A program made the position numbers and the translations under genes. DNA of 64,000 nucleotides from Paulinella micropora (lineage: Eukaryota; Cercozoa; Imbricatea; Euglyphida; Paulinellidae), in the NCBI GenBank assembly GCA_019918135.1, contig WBZZ01002425.1, positions 1-64,000 on the forward strand, in the 5' to 3' direction. The notes under the pieces are model-generated. The model did no database searches. It was not told the origin of the DNA and was given only the letters and a program-made list of their open reading frames with translations. Positions 11,735 to 24,245 of this stretch are shown here, one piece after another. Each line of letters opens with the position of its first letter. Positions within the stretch are counted from its first letter, which is position 1.

Positions 11735-13960
11735 TAGCATTCTGAAGAGGAATGGCTACAACAGGGTCAGGGGGCGGGACATTCACCGAATCCATACGCA
11801 TCTACATCTTCTTCAGCGGGGGGTAGCCCTAACCCATATGCACAACAAACTACTTCGGGATTTCATTCTCCACCACCGGTGGGCTTGACATCGGCACCTC
11901 ATACTTACCAAGCACCGTAGTTCAATATGCCCATTTACACACCACCACCAATACCACCTCCCATATTACCCCCCGTACCACCGCCGGCAGGTCAGACACA
12001 AGGGCCCCCGCCCTCACGTCAACCTGCGGCGAAGAAGAAGAAAAAACGACCTATCGCACGCCCAACCAATCAACCTCTCAGTGGGTTGCCCATTGATCAT
12101 GGTCCGGCTAATTGTCCATATGGGATACAACGGTTAGCAAGGCTTGGCGCCGCACCAGCGGCCAAACCAACACCTTATGTAACTATTACCATCACGCTCT
12201 TGCTTTCAACGGCATAGCGGACTCTCGATTCTGGGTATGGCCATGCCTCATGGGTGAGTCGTGTCAACGGTGGCACACATACCCGGGCACCCCACAACAT
12301 CCTATAGCGATGAAGAGATATATACGCCGATACAAGGCAGGGGAATCGAAAGTGCAAAGGCCGGAAGATGGCGATTGGGTGCCTTGCCCAAAGCAGCAAG
12401 CACATATGAACCTGCCATTCCCGGACGTGGATGAAAACGGACGGGTCTAACTGGTGCCAAACGGGCACGTGGCGGGTTGGTGCGCCGCCTTCGATGCGGA
12501 GGCCGACATGCTCAAGAGCCAATACCCGGCGGCGGAAAAGTTCGTGGCATATATGCCAGGACAGGAGTCACTCCTGCTCCAGATGGGTACGCCCGCCGCA
12601 CGCAAACGCAAACGCAAACGCTCACAACGCGTCACGTGTGGTGTGCAGGCCAAGGCCAGCAAGCGGGACAAAAGTCCTCAAAGAAACGCCGATGGAAACC
12701 CTAGACGACCAATAGAAATGACACACCCCGGGGCACGTAAGCGGGTGCGCTTTGCACATCCGTTGGAAACGGTAGCCACCGCAGAGGGTGCTGGACCAGT
12801 TGTCGGGACAGACACGGTGGTGACAAAAACACTAGTAGATAGAGTGATGGGGATGGAGGCCACACCAATGCCAGGTCAGGTCACCGACTGCTAGGGTTGT
12901 TGTGTCCCCACCTGCACCAGTAGTAGATAGGACAATAAGAATGGAGGCCACACCAACGCCAGGTCAGGTGACACCAGTCAGTATCGAATCACCGACGGCT
13001 AGGGTTGTTGTGTCCCCTTCTATACCACTAGTAGATAGCATTACGGGGGTCACGGACTCCTCGTTGACAGTCAATAGTACTGCTACGGCAGGGGTGAACG
13101 AAGGGATAACAGAGGGGCACAACAGTAGTCGTGGCCGTACACCTACACCTGAGGTGACGACCATCCGCGATCATGTACAGGCGGGCCCTCATATATCTCC
13201 ACCCGAAGACGATGTCGCACAGGCGACTAGTGAGCATGATGGTAAAATGGACGGGCTAAGTTGCCGTGTCCGCACAGCGGACACCTGCGTAAGCAAGGCA
13301 GGTTCCATCCCAGTCGCCTCGCTACAGAAAACCGCCCTTTTTAAGAACAAGGTGATTAACATTAAAGCCAGGGCAAAACAACTGATAGCACCTCAACTGT
13401 CTTTGCTCGGTCGCAATGTCAGACTAGCTCCGGGAACGGTGGCCGGTTCAGATATTAATCACCCGAATATACCGCATATTAATCACGCTTTCCCCCCATA
13501 CACAGAAAACACGTATACCGCATCACCATTCACAGCACAGAATCCTGTAGTGCTCCCGGGCCCACGGGATGGCCCAAGCGTTGCTCCGGCGGTAGTTAGC
13601 CAGATGGGACTGACACCACAGGTGGATCCGGACAAGCTTGGCGATGCACAACGCCGGATGGCACGCAGGTATGCTGTAATGGAATTGCGACAAGCCCTCA
13701 CGTCGACAGCCGAACCCCAGGACCTCCCGGCAGCGGAGGCAAGGGACATGAGCTACACCCGTCTATTTTGGCGGGAACTCAACGCCCACCTGGACACCGG
13801 TAACGACAGTATGGCACAAATCACTTTCGCGGGTAAGAGATTTATGGATAAATTCGGGAAGTTATTCGATTTCACGCGTGAGGGAAAACTCGGATATATC
13901 CGTGGGGCTAACGATGGACGAAGTGCATACAGCATACATAGAAAGATATTATATAAAAAT
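11735..13960 (+). pseudogene. Element X protein, unit 1 copy (broken)
   Basis: No family recognised. Order of sequence: a P/Q/Y-rich N-terminus (SPNPYAQQTTSGFHSPPP) with an in-frame TAG at about 11919, a poly-Pro stretch, a KKKKK patch, a Cys/Trp-rich block (FWVWPCLMGESCQRWHTYPG), a basic block (RKRKRKRSQR), a ~32-residue repeat (MEATPTPGQV.. SPTARVVVSP), and a C-terminal block ending RFMDKFGKLFDF. In this copy there is also a frame loss near 12170 and a TAA near 12447. One 20-nt deletion in the first MEATP repeat (about 12886) shifts the frame in both copies. Flanking direct repeats suggest it belongs to a mobile element, Gag-like by composition. Confidence 0.55.
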
Positions 13961-14300
13961 AAGCATACATAGAAAGATATTATATAAAAATTTATTGAAG
14001 AGCATACAGGGAACATATGAAAACTGACTCTGATTTTTGGTCATCACAAGCACCATTTTTTTGAGGCGGCAAGATGGCCAGTTTTTTCCGGTAGGTTTGT
14101 GCAAATTAGTTGGGAAAAAGTGGTGGGCGACGGGAAATCGATTGGTTTGAAGTCAGTTTTTACTATTTTTCAATGATTCTTTCATTAAATTAAATGTTTT
14201 TACTCATAGTTTTGAAATGTACAATTTTCATATGATAAAGTTTAACGGATCTATGTTTATTATGCTAACGACCACTCGCCCATAGGAGAATTTACATATG
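13930..14300 (+). repeat. X direct repeat, 3' copy (unit 1)
   Basis: Full repeat at 13961-14300, preceded by a 30-bp tandem echo of its first bases (13930-13960) that overlaps the end of the X reading frame. It contains an extra TTTTCATATGATAAAGTT-type insertion relative to the 5' copy and ends AGGAGAATTTACATATG. Confidence 0.75.
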
Positions 14301-14317
14301 AAACTTTAATTACTTCG

Positions 14318-14742
14318 TTGGATAACATACTACATACTTCCTACCCCCAATCAGCGTGCCAGGAGGAAGGCCTGGTTGAGCACAGCGATTCCGAACGCAT
14401 TGACTCGCAGACCGCAGTTGGAAACGCCGGGCCCTCCACCCCCCGGTCGTTTGCGCCAGCAAAGGCAAAAGTAAGAACGAGAAACAACGCTGCAGCAGTT
14501 CTGAGGCGATTGATGGCAAGAACGAGATACGTAGGGGAAGCGCTGCGCGCAGTCAGAAGGAGCAGGACGGGGACGCTCGCGATAGTAGAAAGAAGCCTGT
14601 GCCATTTTCCCCTCCGCTTGCCCAAGTCTCTGGTAGAGGAAGAGGATCACGCTCTCGGCCGGCGATACCCTCCCGCCTCTCGCAACCCAGCTCCTCCCCA
14701 ACACGTGCCTAGTTATTCTAGGTCTAGAACGCCTACATGCAG
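14318..14742 (+). pseudogene. Degenerate hydrophilic coding remnant (unit 1)
   Basis: Just after the X repeat. Plausible protein sequence moves between frames: VEHSDSERIDSQTAVGNAGP in one, then KGKSKNEKQRCSSSEAIDGK and KKPVPFSPPLAQVSGRGRG in another. It is charged and low in hydrophobics, like the X N-terminus. The frame change lies near CGCCAGCAAAGGC (14456). Cut at 14742 by the duplication junction; the fuller copy is 23663-24238. Confidence 0.4.
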
Positions 14743-15823
14743 AATCCTTACGGGGGTATTTCTTGCCTTTCTTGCATTCGCCTTTTATGCAAGGCTTACT
14801 GCAGTCTTTGGCTAAGTGTCCGGGGGAATTGCAGTTGAAGCAACGCTGTGCTTCGTCGTCCGTCTGTTGAGTCACGAATGACTTTTCAGAAGTCTTACGT
14901 TCTCCTTTAGTTCTTTCAGGGGTTTTGCCTGCCTTAAGGGTCTTTCTCTGAGTGTTCTGTTTTAATTTATGCTTAATCCAGATTTTTCTCAGCATCTCCT
15001 CCATTTGGGAGTGGGAAGTGATTCCCTTATTTTCGAATTGAATCATTAAGGCGTCGAGCCCTCCGAATGCTGGGTGAAACGAGCGCTTATGTAAGAGGTG
15101 TGCAGTGAAAAAGTCAGCAGGTATTTTCCCACCGTAATCTCTTTGTATTTGTAGCTCTGTGAGTCGATTCTCGTCAAGTCAGTAGCCTATATCTCCCTTG
15201 GGGCTTGGCAACGATGTATTTTTGCCACCTTATGATCATATCGAGGAGTGATTTGCCTCCATACCTCTTTTCGATCAAAACCAACATGCCGATAGGATTT
15301 CTATTTTCTACGCTCATGCACATATTATTCACCAGGACAGGTGCCTTAAACGCAAATAATATATAGAGTCCCAATCTTCGCATTCGTTGCGCGTACTGCT
15401 TGTCAACTTTTTTTCTCTTAGAGGATGCTCTCTTTTTCCTCGTTTGGGCTCTTCTGGCTTTGCTTTCTTCTTCCAGATGCTCCTTTGCCAATAGGAGGAG
15501 AGAGGATTTGCCTTTCTGTGAGAATGTTTCTTTTCCTTGTTTAGGCTTATCTTTCTCTTTCGGAGGTTCCTGTTCTAAATCGTCCTCCGAGGACTCGTCA
15601 GACCATTCTTCTGCATTACGCATGATCGCAGGGTCGTAGGGAAATTTTGCGATTGCTTTGTCTGGCTCCTCTAGCGTCGAGGCAACCATTTCTCCCGTTT
15701 CTGCACTGTCACCGTAAGTGAATGATTGGAATTGGAAACTCCATTCCTGGTAAAGTCGTTCGGTTGGTTTGAGTGTGGGTACGCTCGCGAGGTTGAGAAG
15801 TTTAGGGTTTGGGATTTACTCAT
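14743..15823 (-). pseudogene. gag: Element B Gag (copy 2), CCHC knuckle intact
   Basis: Same as the copy at 5389-6465, but the zinc knuckle CFNCNSPGHLAKDC (C-x2-C-x4-H-x4-C, about 14800-14850) is in frame, followed by CIKGECKKGKK. The frame then runs into unrelated sequence at the duplication junction. The shift at 15174 (stop after RYRLLT) is shared with copy 1, so it predates duplication. A 3-nt insertion near 15326 adds one Asn. Confidence 0.72.
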
Positions 15824-16289
15824 GAGTGGTTGACAATCTATAACCGATAAAACCCGTAATAAACCTAATAAACTTAATGTCCGAAAAACGAATTGCGATG
15901 CAGAGGCGTGTCACGGAGATGAATCCGGTAACACTAATAACCTATTAATCAATTGACGGACTGTTCGTCGGAACAGTAATTCCGGCAGATTGATTACCGG
16001 TGAGTAATTAAACCCTTCGGTACTTCCCACCAATACGAACGGAACTTTACTGAATATACAATCAATATCACACACTTTACGCTATCGACGTGACACGTCA
16101 CTACTATTAGATTATGGTCGACGTAATGGATGACTGTCAACTAACTTTCTAGAAATAATTCCTACGTCAATGATTATCCATACTTGATAAAATGGTAATC
16201 GTAATTAATAAAGGTAATTGTCATCGGACCATACTGATATACGAAATATATGGAAAAACGTTAATATCTAATTACAAAAGGAATGCAAA

Positions 16290-17455
16290 TGTAACGCTCT
16301 ATGGCTCACCGCAGGCAGGAAGGCGATGGTATAACCACATCGCTAGTTTCTTCAGAAGTTTAGGGTATTTACAGTCAACTGTTGATGCGTGTGTTTTCTT
16401 TGTGAAAGGGGATCCCATCAACAATAGCCTATGACGAACGGTCACTCCCATGGATAGTATTGCTGCGTACAGACGACATGCTTGTGTTTTGCCTGAAGGA
16501 GAATTAACAACATGAAGAATTAGTTAGACGATTAAGCGAGGCGAAGTTTCGCTTCACCAACAAAGGCGAAGTCGAGGTATTCTGTGGAATGCAGTTTAAA
16601 CGCTTTGAAAATGGCTTGCTTATACATCAACAGGCCTACATCGACGGACTGTTGCAGGACCGGGGGTTCGACAATGCAAAACCGTCCACAACGCCGTGTA
16701 CAGAGCAGGACCCACAGCCGGCAGATCCCGGAGTTTCGTTGCGTCAGTGGCCACTAAGGAAATTAGCGGGTGAACTAATATGGCCGATGTCCCAGACGCA
16801 GCCGCAGTAGCTTACGCAGTTAACAGGTTGTGCATATATATGCACAGGGAGCCAGATGTTGCTTACGGCATGATAAGCCGAATATACCGTTCACTTAAGG
16901 ATCAGAGAAGATTATTTTTCCCATCGCGAGTTGATTGGCGGACCATCGATTTACACACGTACGCAGACGCTGATTTGGGAAAATGCAAATTTACTCATCG
17001 CTCAAGGTCCGGCGAGTTACAAATGATTACTGGTCCGGTATTTTGGTCGTCACGAAGACAGTCAACGGTGGCAAGAGTCGGAGACAATTGCTATGTCAGC
17101 TGCAGCTCGTAACACGATTGCGATTCAACATTTTTGCGAGGAAATCAGCATAACGTTACCACTTCCTTCGACAGTGTTTGGGGACAATCAAGGTTCGATA
17201 TTGACAACGACGAACGGGTTCGGAAGTCAACGATCAAGGCATTTAGCTTTGAAACATCACTACATCGTAGAATTGGAACGAAGTGGGCGTATCACGAGTC
17301 GGAAAATCGGATCTGCTGATAATTTAGCAAACGTATTTACTAAAGCGCTTTCAGCCCCACACTACTTGCGGCTAGTTGATCAGTTCACGGTTAGGCTGCG
17401 GGATTTCGACCTCGACAGTAACGCTACTTCTAAGCAAAAGTCTAGTATATTGTAA
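16290..17455 (+). pseudogene. pol: Element C RT C-terminus and RNase H (copy 2)
   Basis: Duplicate of 6930-8109 with the same RVT_2 and RNase H motifs. It lacks 11 nt after FFVKGD (about 16413), which breaks the RT frame, and one T near 16505. RNase H motifs from HTYADADLG to NLANVFTKAL are unchanged. Polypurine tract and LTR start follow at about 17711-17719. Confidence 0.83.
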
Positions 17456-17710
17456 CTAGACTTCGTACGTGAGATTTTATTTCGTCAGCGTTGGATTTCA
17501 ACTACGCAAGTTACGTGACATTTGGATTAACGTCGGCTTAGTATAGATATAGATAAGAAAACGATAGTCAGTACAGATGAATCCCACCATAGAATTGGAG
17601 ACAGATGAGAGTTTCATGAAAGCTAGAGAATTCTCTCTTCTGCTAGTCTGCGAGTGCTCCATATGAAAGTGATAAGGTAGGCCGCCCATCGGAGCGGGGC
17701 AATCGATTTC

Positions 17711-17996
17711 GGGGGGAGTGTAGGACTCAATATTGCGATATTACATCCTATTCTTTAACCGCTATATGAACTCGATTGAAGGATTACAATTTACCGGAAA
17801 TTACCCCATTTTTACCGTTAGTTTATTCCGGACCGGCCGGTATATTAATACCGTTGAGAGTTAGCTACTTCCTTTTTCGTACCATTATTTATGATAGACA
17901 GGAATATATCTTTTGGTGTAGCGTACTGACAAAAGAAGTGAAACTGCAGTCAGATAGGAATCACTGGACACAGTCATTTACAGTCATAATATAGAA
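17711..17996 (+). mobile_element. Element C polypurine tract and 3' LTR (copy 2)
   Basis: Duplicate of 8365-8650: GGGGGGAG, then TGTAGGACTC. Same uncertainty about the 3' edge. Confidence 0.58.
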
Positions 17997-20136
17997 TTCT
18001 AGAAATTCCTTTCACGTGATTTATCACATGGTTTAGAGCATGTGATTGGTATTAACCATATGTCGTCCCGAGGCTGTTAGTTGGGAGGAACAGATTTTGA
18101 AATAAGTAAGCTAATTGGTGCTGTGAAAGTTGTGCGTTTTGTGAAAGAATTTTTATATTATGGAATGCAAATCTAATATCTTGATTTCACAACCTTGTGA
18201 AAGCACATGTTCAAGTTGATTTTTGACATAAGCAGAAACAGTGCAAACTTTGTAAAATATATTAAAGATTTATTGAAAAAAATTGTATTTTTTAATATGT
18301 GTTCCATAGGATGACTAATTATCTATCAAATGTACTATTTGAGAACGATTTAAACAGACTCAATCTCTACTTTTCAGTTCCTCCGCTCATCCCCTTCTTT
18401 TTGACATTTCGTTCGCTAAAATTCACTGATTTTGCGGTGCTTGGCCTGGACCGGCCAAACTAGGAAGACCATGCTTGCCAAAGTAGTTTGGAATCTTTGG
18501 AGAACTCTCTCCACATAGCGTTCTGTGCATATTGATTATTAAGTATGTTTCGATGATCACTCTTTCAATACCGTTCATAAATTTTTATCCGGTTTCGTGC
18601 CTTCATGCCTACAAAAAATGCTGGCAAAACAGCTTGACTTTTCAGCCTGACAAAAATGAAAAAATGGTTCCTGTCTACAAATGAGCAGAAACGAAGCTAG
18701 AAAGTACCTTATTTGATTACCATGATTGTATTTCGTAATTCCCCAAGACAGTTTGTCACGATAAAGCCTAGAGGCTGAGAAAATTTGCATAACGAATTCA
18801 GTCAATAAAGCATGGACTGGTGCTCGGAATAGATTCCACAAGGCTTTGAGCTTGCTTAGAAGTGCTTCTACAGTCATTCACTTCGCAGCAGGTAAACTCA
18901 TTCAATGTTCAAGATTTTGAAGTGCTGTTTGCACAGAATTCAATGTTTTTATTGGGAATAGGTAGCCGGAGGTTTAGTTTTTCAGTGTATTAAAGGTATT
19001 GCTGTGTTCCAGATTATGTTCTGAATTTTGACAAACTAATTTTCGACCTATGTTTTCCTAGTTGTTTTTTTTTGTACCGTACTTCTCTGCAAAAACCCTT
19101 AGGCAGGATTACTCAACATAACATGTGAATTCATTTGTGCACTTGTGCGTAAAAATGAGTGCAGAGTGCATCATGCAAACAGCATTTTTCAGTTAAAAAC
19201 ACCATACTTGCTATGTCCTGAAATCTGAACTTTGGAGTCGACAATAAGGATTTCAAGAAGTGAGCTACACCTTTTTTCTAAAACAAACACTTGTGTCATG
19301 CTTGCTTTTGCTTGAAACGATGTGGTTTGAACATTTAGCTGCTGCGATGAACTTGACCTCCGACATGATTTTGGTGGCGCCGGCCCGTGAATTTCTTTGG
19401 CAATATTTGACAAGACCATGCCAATTCCCGGAGAGGAAACCAGAAAAATTTCCAAAAAATATTGAACAAACAGGCCTATCGACATACGTAGCCTTTGAAG
19501 TGAAGGCCGCATTAAAATTTTTTTTTATTTGACGGTTTTTGCGGGGTCGAGATTGGTAAAAGTCATGTCTAGAGAGGGTTTTGTGTTTTTTTTCTGTGTA
19601 TTTCTCATGCATACTTTCACATCCCGTGGCGTTGCACAGTCTTTCCATACGTTGTGCCCATGCTGTCTGCAAAATGGTGTGTTGTAAACTTATCTGTAGC
19701 ATGTGTTGTTCTTTCTTCCCAGAAGCCCTTTTTTGCACCTGTCTTGTATCGCTCCTATATGTGTTGTGTGTGCTTTTCTGGGAATGTAATGTGCTGAATC
19801 TATTCACAATCACATGGTCTTTGTTTTGTATATGTTCAACTACTGCTCCTTTCTTTGTAACCCTGCTGTTGGTGATCTATTCTGGGCTGCAGACAGGCTA
19901 AAAAAATCATGGGTGAAATCTTTAGAGATTTTCAATTTTTTCTGCACTTTCTGTACAAAATGCTTTTATTAAATAGTCTCTTTGATTTCCTTCACTTTCT
20001 GTACTTGTTCCTGCCTTGTATTTAAATAAAAAAATTTCTGAGTGAGGGCCTTATGCCCTATTTTTGCTGATTTTGGCCGGTTTGTTTGCAGGCTTAAGGT
20101 TACCTTTTTGTAAAAAAACTTTGTACATTTAATTAT
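17997..20136. other. AT-rich spacer, no gene seen (copy 2)
   Basis: Duplicate of 8651-10791. One A fewer in the A run near 19455 is the most visible difference. The long frames it creates (for example 19265-19813 minus) exist in only one copy and are not conserved, which supports a non-coding reading. Confidence 0.5.
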
Positions 20137-20446
20137 AAGCATACATAGAAAGATATTATATAAAAATTTATTGAAGAGCATACAGGGAACATATGAAAAC
20201 TGATTCTGATTTTTGGTCATGACAAGCAACCGGTGGCAGGGTGGCCAGTTTTTCCTGGTCAGGTGGCGCAAATTAGTTGGGAAAAAGTGGTGGGCGACGG
20301 GAAATCGATTGGTTTGAAGTCAGTTTTTACTATTTGTCAATGATTCTTTCATTAAATTAAATGTTTTTACTTATAGTTTTGAAATGTACAACGGATTTAT
20401 GTTTATTATGCTAACGACCACTCGCCCTCAGGAGAACTTATATATG
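20137..20446 (+). repeat. X direct repeat, 5' copy (unit 2)
   Basis: Duplicate of 10792-11101, same orientation and ends. Confidence 0.75.
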
Positions 20447-21079
20447 AACATATTTGAGCTAATTTCCAGCCTTGTAGCACTTACCTTGTAAATGAAACAT
20501 CGATTTTTCTCATTTTCCCACATCTCTCAGGGACCGGATTTCAATTGCATGGTGCTCGGTCAGTTTACATTTTGGCGAAAAGTGGTTTGGTACAGATGTT
20601 TATTGAGACGTACTGTGTTGAATTCTCAACTGGCTTCATAAGAAAATAAGAGTCAAGAAAGAACGAGAAGAGAATTGAAGACCCTCCCCAACTACTTTTT
20701 CCCCATAACCATTTCCTTTTTTCCCCAAATGTCCCCAAATTCTCACCGATATTTTCGGGGAAACCCTATTGAGCAAAACCATATTTTGTGGCGGTTTATG
20801 TGAAGAAAAAAATTGGAAAAGTTGTGGGTGGTTTTTGTATGTATTTCCTGCGTTTTCTTAGCGTTTGAAGCAAGATCAACATTAATTTTAATTTGGATTT
20901 CATTATTTGAATTACAAATGTTACCTTGTAATCACCAGCAAAAATTTCTACAGAAAAAATGATGGGAAGTGATTGATCCTGACTAACAGCCTCCGGACGA
21001 CATATGATATACCACAAGTTCGTTCTCATTAAATTCGTTTTAACATTTATTCGAAGTGTAATCCGGAGAGGATTATTGT

Positions 21080-23305
21080 TAGCATTCTGAAGAGGAATGG
21101 CTACAACAGGGTCAGGGGGCGGGACATTCACCGAATCCATACGCATCTACATCTTCTTCAGCGGGGGGTAGCCCTAACCCATATGCACAACAAACTACTT
21201 CGGGATTTCATTCTCCACCACCGGTGGGCTTGACATCGGCACCTCATACTTACCAAGCACCGTAGTTCAATATGCCCATTTACACACCACCACCAATACC
21301 ACCCCCCATATTACCCCCCGTACCACCGCCGGCAGGTCAGACGCAAGGGGCCCCGCCCTCACGTCAACCTGCGGCGAAGAAGAAGAAAAAACGACCTATC
21401 GCACGCCCAACCAATCAACCTCTCAGTGGGTTGCCCATTGATCATGGTCCGGCTAATTGTCCATATGGGATACAACGGTTAGCAAGGCTTGGCGCCGCAC
21501 CAGCGGCCAAGACCACCACCCTATGCGACTATTACCATCACGCTCTTGCGTTCAACGGCATAGCGGACTCTCGATTCTGGGTATGGCCATGCCTCATGGG
21601 TGAGTCGTGTCAACGGTGGCACACATACCCGGGCACCCCACAACATCCTATAGCGATGAAGAGATATATACGCCGATACAAGGCAGGGGAATCGAAAGTG
21701 CAAAGGCCGGAAGATGGCGATTGGGTGCCTTGCCCAAAGCAGCAAGCACATATGAACCTGCCATTCCCGGACGTGGATGAAAACGGACGGGTCTCACTGC
21801 TGCCAAACGGGCACGTGGCGGGTTGGTGCGCCGCCTTCGATGCGGAGGCCGACATGCTCAAGAGCCAATACCCGGCGGCGGAAAAGTTCGTGGCATATAT
21901 GCCAGGACAGGAGTCACTCCTGCTCCAGATGGGTACGCCCGCCGCACGCAAACGCAAACGCAAACGCTCACAACGCGTCACGTGTGGTGTGCAGGCCAAG
22001 GCCAGCAAGCGGGACAAAAGTCCTCAAAGAAACGCCGATGGAAACCCTAGACGACCAATAGAAATGACACACCCCGGGGCACGTAAGCGGGTGCGCTTTG
22101 CACATCCGTTGGAAACGGTAGCCACCGCAGAGGGTGCTGGACCAGTTGTCGGGACAGACACGGTGGTGACAAAAACACTAGTAGATAGAGTGATGGGGAT
22201 GGAGGCCACACCAATGCCAGGTCAGGTCACCGACTGCTAGGGTTGTTGTGTCCCCACCTGCACCAGTAGTAGATAGGACAATAAGAATGGAGGCCACACC
22301 AACACCAGGTCAGGTGATACCAGTCAGTATCGAATCACCGACGGCTAGGGTTGTTGTGTCCCCTTCTATACCACTAGTAGATAGCATTACGGGGGTCACG
22401 GACTCCTCGTTGACAGTCAATAGTACTGCTACGGCAGGGGTGAACGAAGGGATAACAGAGGGGCACAACAGTAGTCGTGGCCGTACACCTACACCTGAGG
22501 TGACGACCATCCGCGATCATGTACAGGCGGGCCCTCATATACTCCACCCGAAGACGATGTCGCACAGGCGACTAGTGAGCATGATGGTAAAATGGACGGG
22601 CTAAGCTGCCGTGTCCGCACAGCGGACACCTGCGTAAGCAAGGCAGGTTCCATCCCAGTCGCCTCGCTACAGAAAACCGCCCTTTTTAAGAACAAGGTGA
22701 TTAACATTAAAGCCAGGGCAAAACAACTGATAGCACCTCAACGGTCTTTGCTCGGTCGCAATGTCAGACTAGCTCCGGGAACGGTGGCCGGTTCAGATAT
22801 TAATCACCCGAATATACCGCATATTAATCACGCTTTCCCCCCATACACAGAAAACACGTATACCGCATCACCATTCACAGCACAGAATCCTGTAGTGCTC
22901 CCGGGCCCACGGGATGGCCCAAGCGTTGCTCCGGCGGTAGTTAGCCAGATGGGACTGACACCACAGGTGGATCCGGACAAGCTTGGCGATGCACAACGCC
23001 GGATGGCACGCAGGTATGCTGTAATGGAATTGCGACAAGCCCTCACGTCGACAGCCGAACCCCAGGACCTCCCGGCAGCGGAGGCAAGGGACATGAGCTA
23101 CACCCGTCTATTTTGGCGGGAACTCAACGCCCACCTGGACACCGGTAACGACAGTATGGCACAAATCACTTTCGCGGGTAAGAGATTTATGGATAAATTC
23201 GGGAAGTTATTCGATTTCACGCGTGAGGGAAAACTCGGATATATCCGTGGGGCTAACGATGGACGAAGTGCATACAGCATACATAGAAAGATATTATATA
23301 AAAAT
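21080..23305 (+). pseudogene. Element X protein, unit 2 copy (better preserved)
   Basis: The frame 21272-22240 is open for 322 codons here: poly-Pro N-terminus, KKKKK patch, Cys/Trp-rich block, RKRKRKRSQR basic block, and the first MEATP repeat. Upstream P/Q/Y-rich sequence is in the same frame but separated by an in-frame TAG at about 21264. The 20-nt deletion in the first repeat again shifts the frame, and a further shift occurs near 22540, after which 22592-23317 continues to the C-terminal RFMDKFGKLFDF block. No known domain. The patchwork fits a Gag- or capsid-like protein of a dead element, but the family is unknown. Confidence 0.55.
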
Positions 23306-23645
23306 AAGCATACATAGAAAGATATTATATAAAAATTTATTGAAGAGCATACAGGGAACATATGAAAACTGACTCTGATTTTTGGTCATCACAAGCACCA
23401 TTTTTTTGAGGCGGCAAGATGGCCAGTTTTTTCCGGTAGGTTTGTGCAAATTAGTTGGGAAAAAGTGGTGGGCGACGGGAAATCGATTGGTTTGAAGTCA
23501 GTTTTTACTATTTTTCAATGATTCTTTCATTAAATTAAATGTTTTTACTCATAGTTTTGAAATGTACAATTTTCATATGATAAAGTTTAACGGATCTATG
23601 TTTATTATGCTAACGACCACTCGCCCATAGGAGAATTTACATATG
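23275..23645 (+). repeat. X direct repeat, 3' copy (unit 2)
   Basis: Duplicate of 13930-14300, including the 30-bp tandem echo at its start. Confidence 0.75.
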
Positions 23646-23662
23646 AAACTTTAATTACTTCG

Positions 23663-24238
23663 TTGGATAACATACTACATACTTCCTACCCCCAATCAGC
23701 GTGCCAGGAGGAAGGCCTGGTTGAGCACAGCGATTCCGAACGCATTGACTCGCAGACCGCAGTTGGAAACGCCGGGCCCTCCACCCCCCGGTCGTTTGCG
23801 CCAGCAAAGGCAAAAGTAAGAACGAGAAACAACGCTGCAGCAGTTCTGAGGCGATTGATGGCAAGAACGAGATACGTAGGGGAAGCGCTGCGCGCAGTCA
23901 GAAGGAGCAAGACGGGGACGCTCGCGATAGTAGAAAGAAGCCTGTGCCATTTTCCCCTCCGCTTGCCCAAGTCTCTGGTAGAGGAAGAGGATCACGCTCT
24001 CGGCCGGCGATACCCTCCCGCCTCTCGCAACCCAGCTCCTCCCCAACACGTGCCTAGTTATTCTAGGTCTAGAACGCCTACATGCAGAGGTCCCCCGGCG
24101 CTTTTACGCACGGGAGGCTCGCGCTCCAGCGAACCCTCTACCTCTGCACCCCTCCTCTACGTCAAATCGACAAGGGTACGACCCCGCCAACAGTGGTATG
24201 GACTATCATCCCGCGCAGAATGTTTACTCGGATTTGTA
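23663..24238 (+). pseudogene. Degenerate hydrophilic coding remnant (unit 2, longer)
   Basis: Repeats 14318-14742 and then continues past the duplication edge (24087) with P/S/Y/Q-rich sequence, for example NPLPLHPSSTSNRQGYDPAN then GMDYHPAQNVYSDLY, in a third frame. Its style matches the X protein N-terminus. It ends at an AG-rich microsatellite (24240-24275). Function unknown; probably part of a decayed element protein. Confidence 0.4.
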
Positions 24239-24245
24239 CTAAAAA

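Larger units (their letters stand above)
5387..14742. repeat. Tandem duplication, unit 1 (~9.36 kb)
   Basis: The unit starting AATCCTTACGGGGG at 5387 ends at ...CTACATGCAG (14742) and is followed directly by a second copy. Identity is very high, with scattered small differences: an extra G at 5481, an ACAACGCGTT-type 11-nt block near 7050 missing in copy 2, one A of an A run near 10100, and a stop at 12447. Both copies carry B 5' part, element C, an AT-rich spacer and element X. Confidence 0.93.
14743..24087. repeat. Tandem duplication, unit 2 (~9.35 kb)
   Basis: Second head-to-tail copy. Its left edge (14743) is an abrupt join between the end of unit 1 and an internal Gag position of element B. 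Its right edge (about 24087) runs on into unique sequence. Relative to unit 1, the CCHC knuckle of B and the first X frame are intact here, while RT of C has an 11-nt deletion, so each copy has decayed separately since duplication. Confidence 0.93.
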
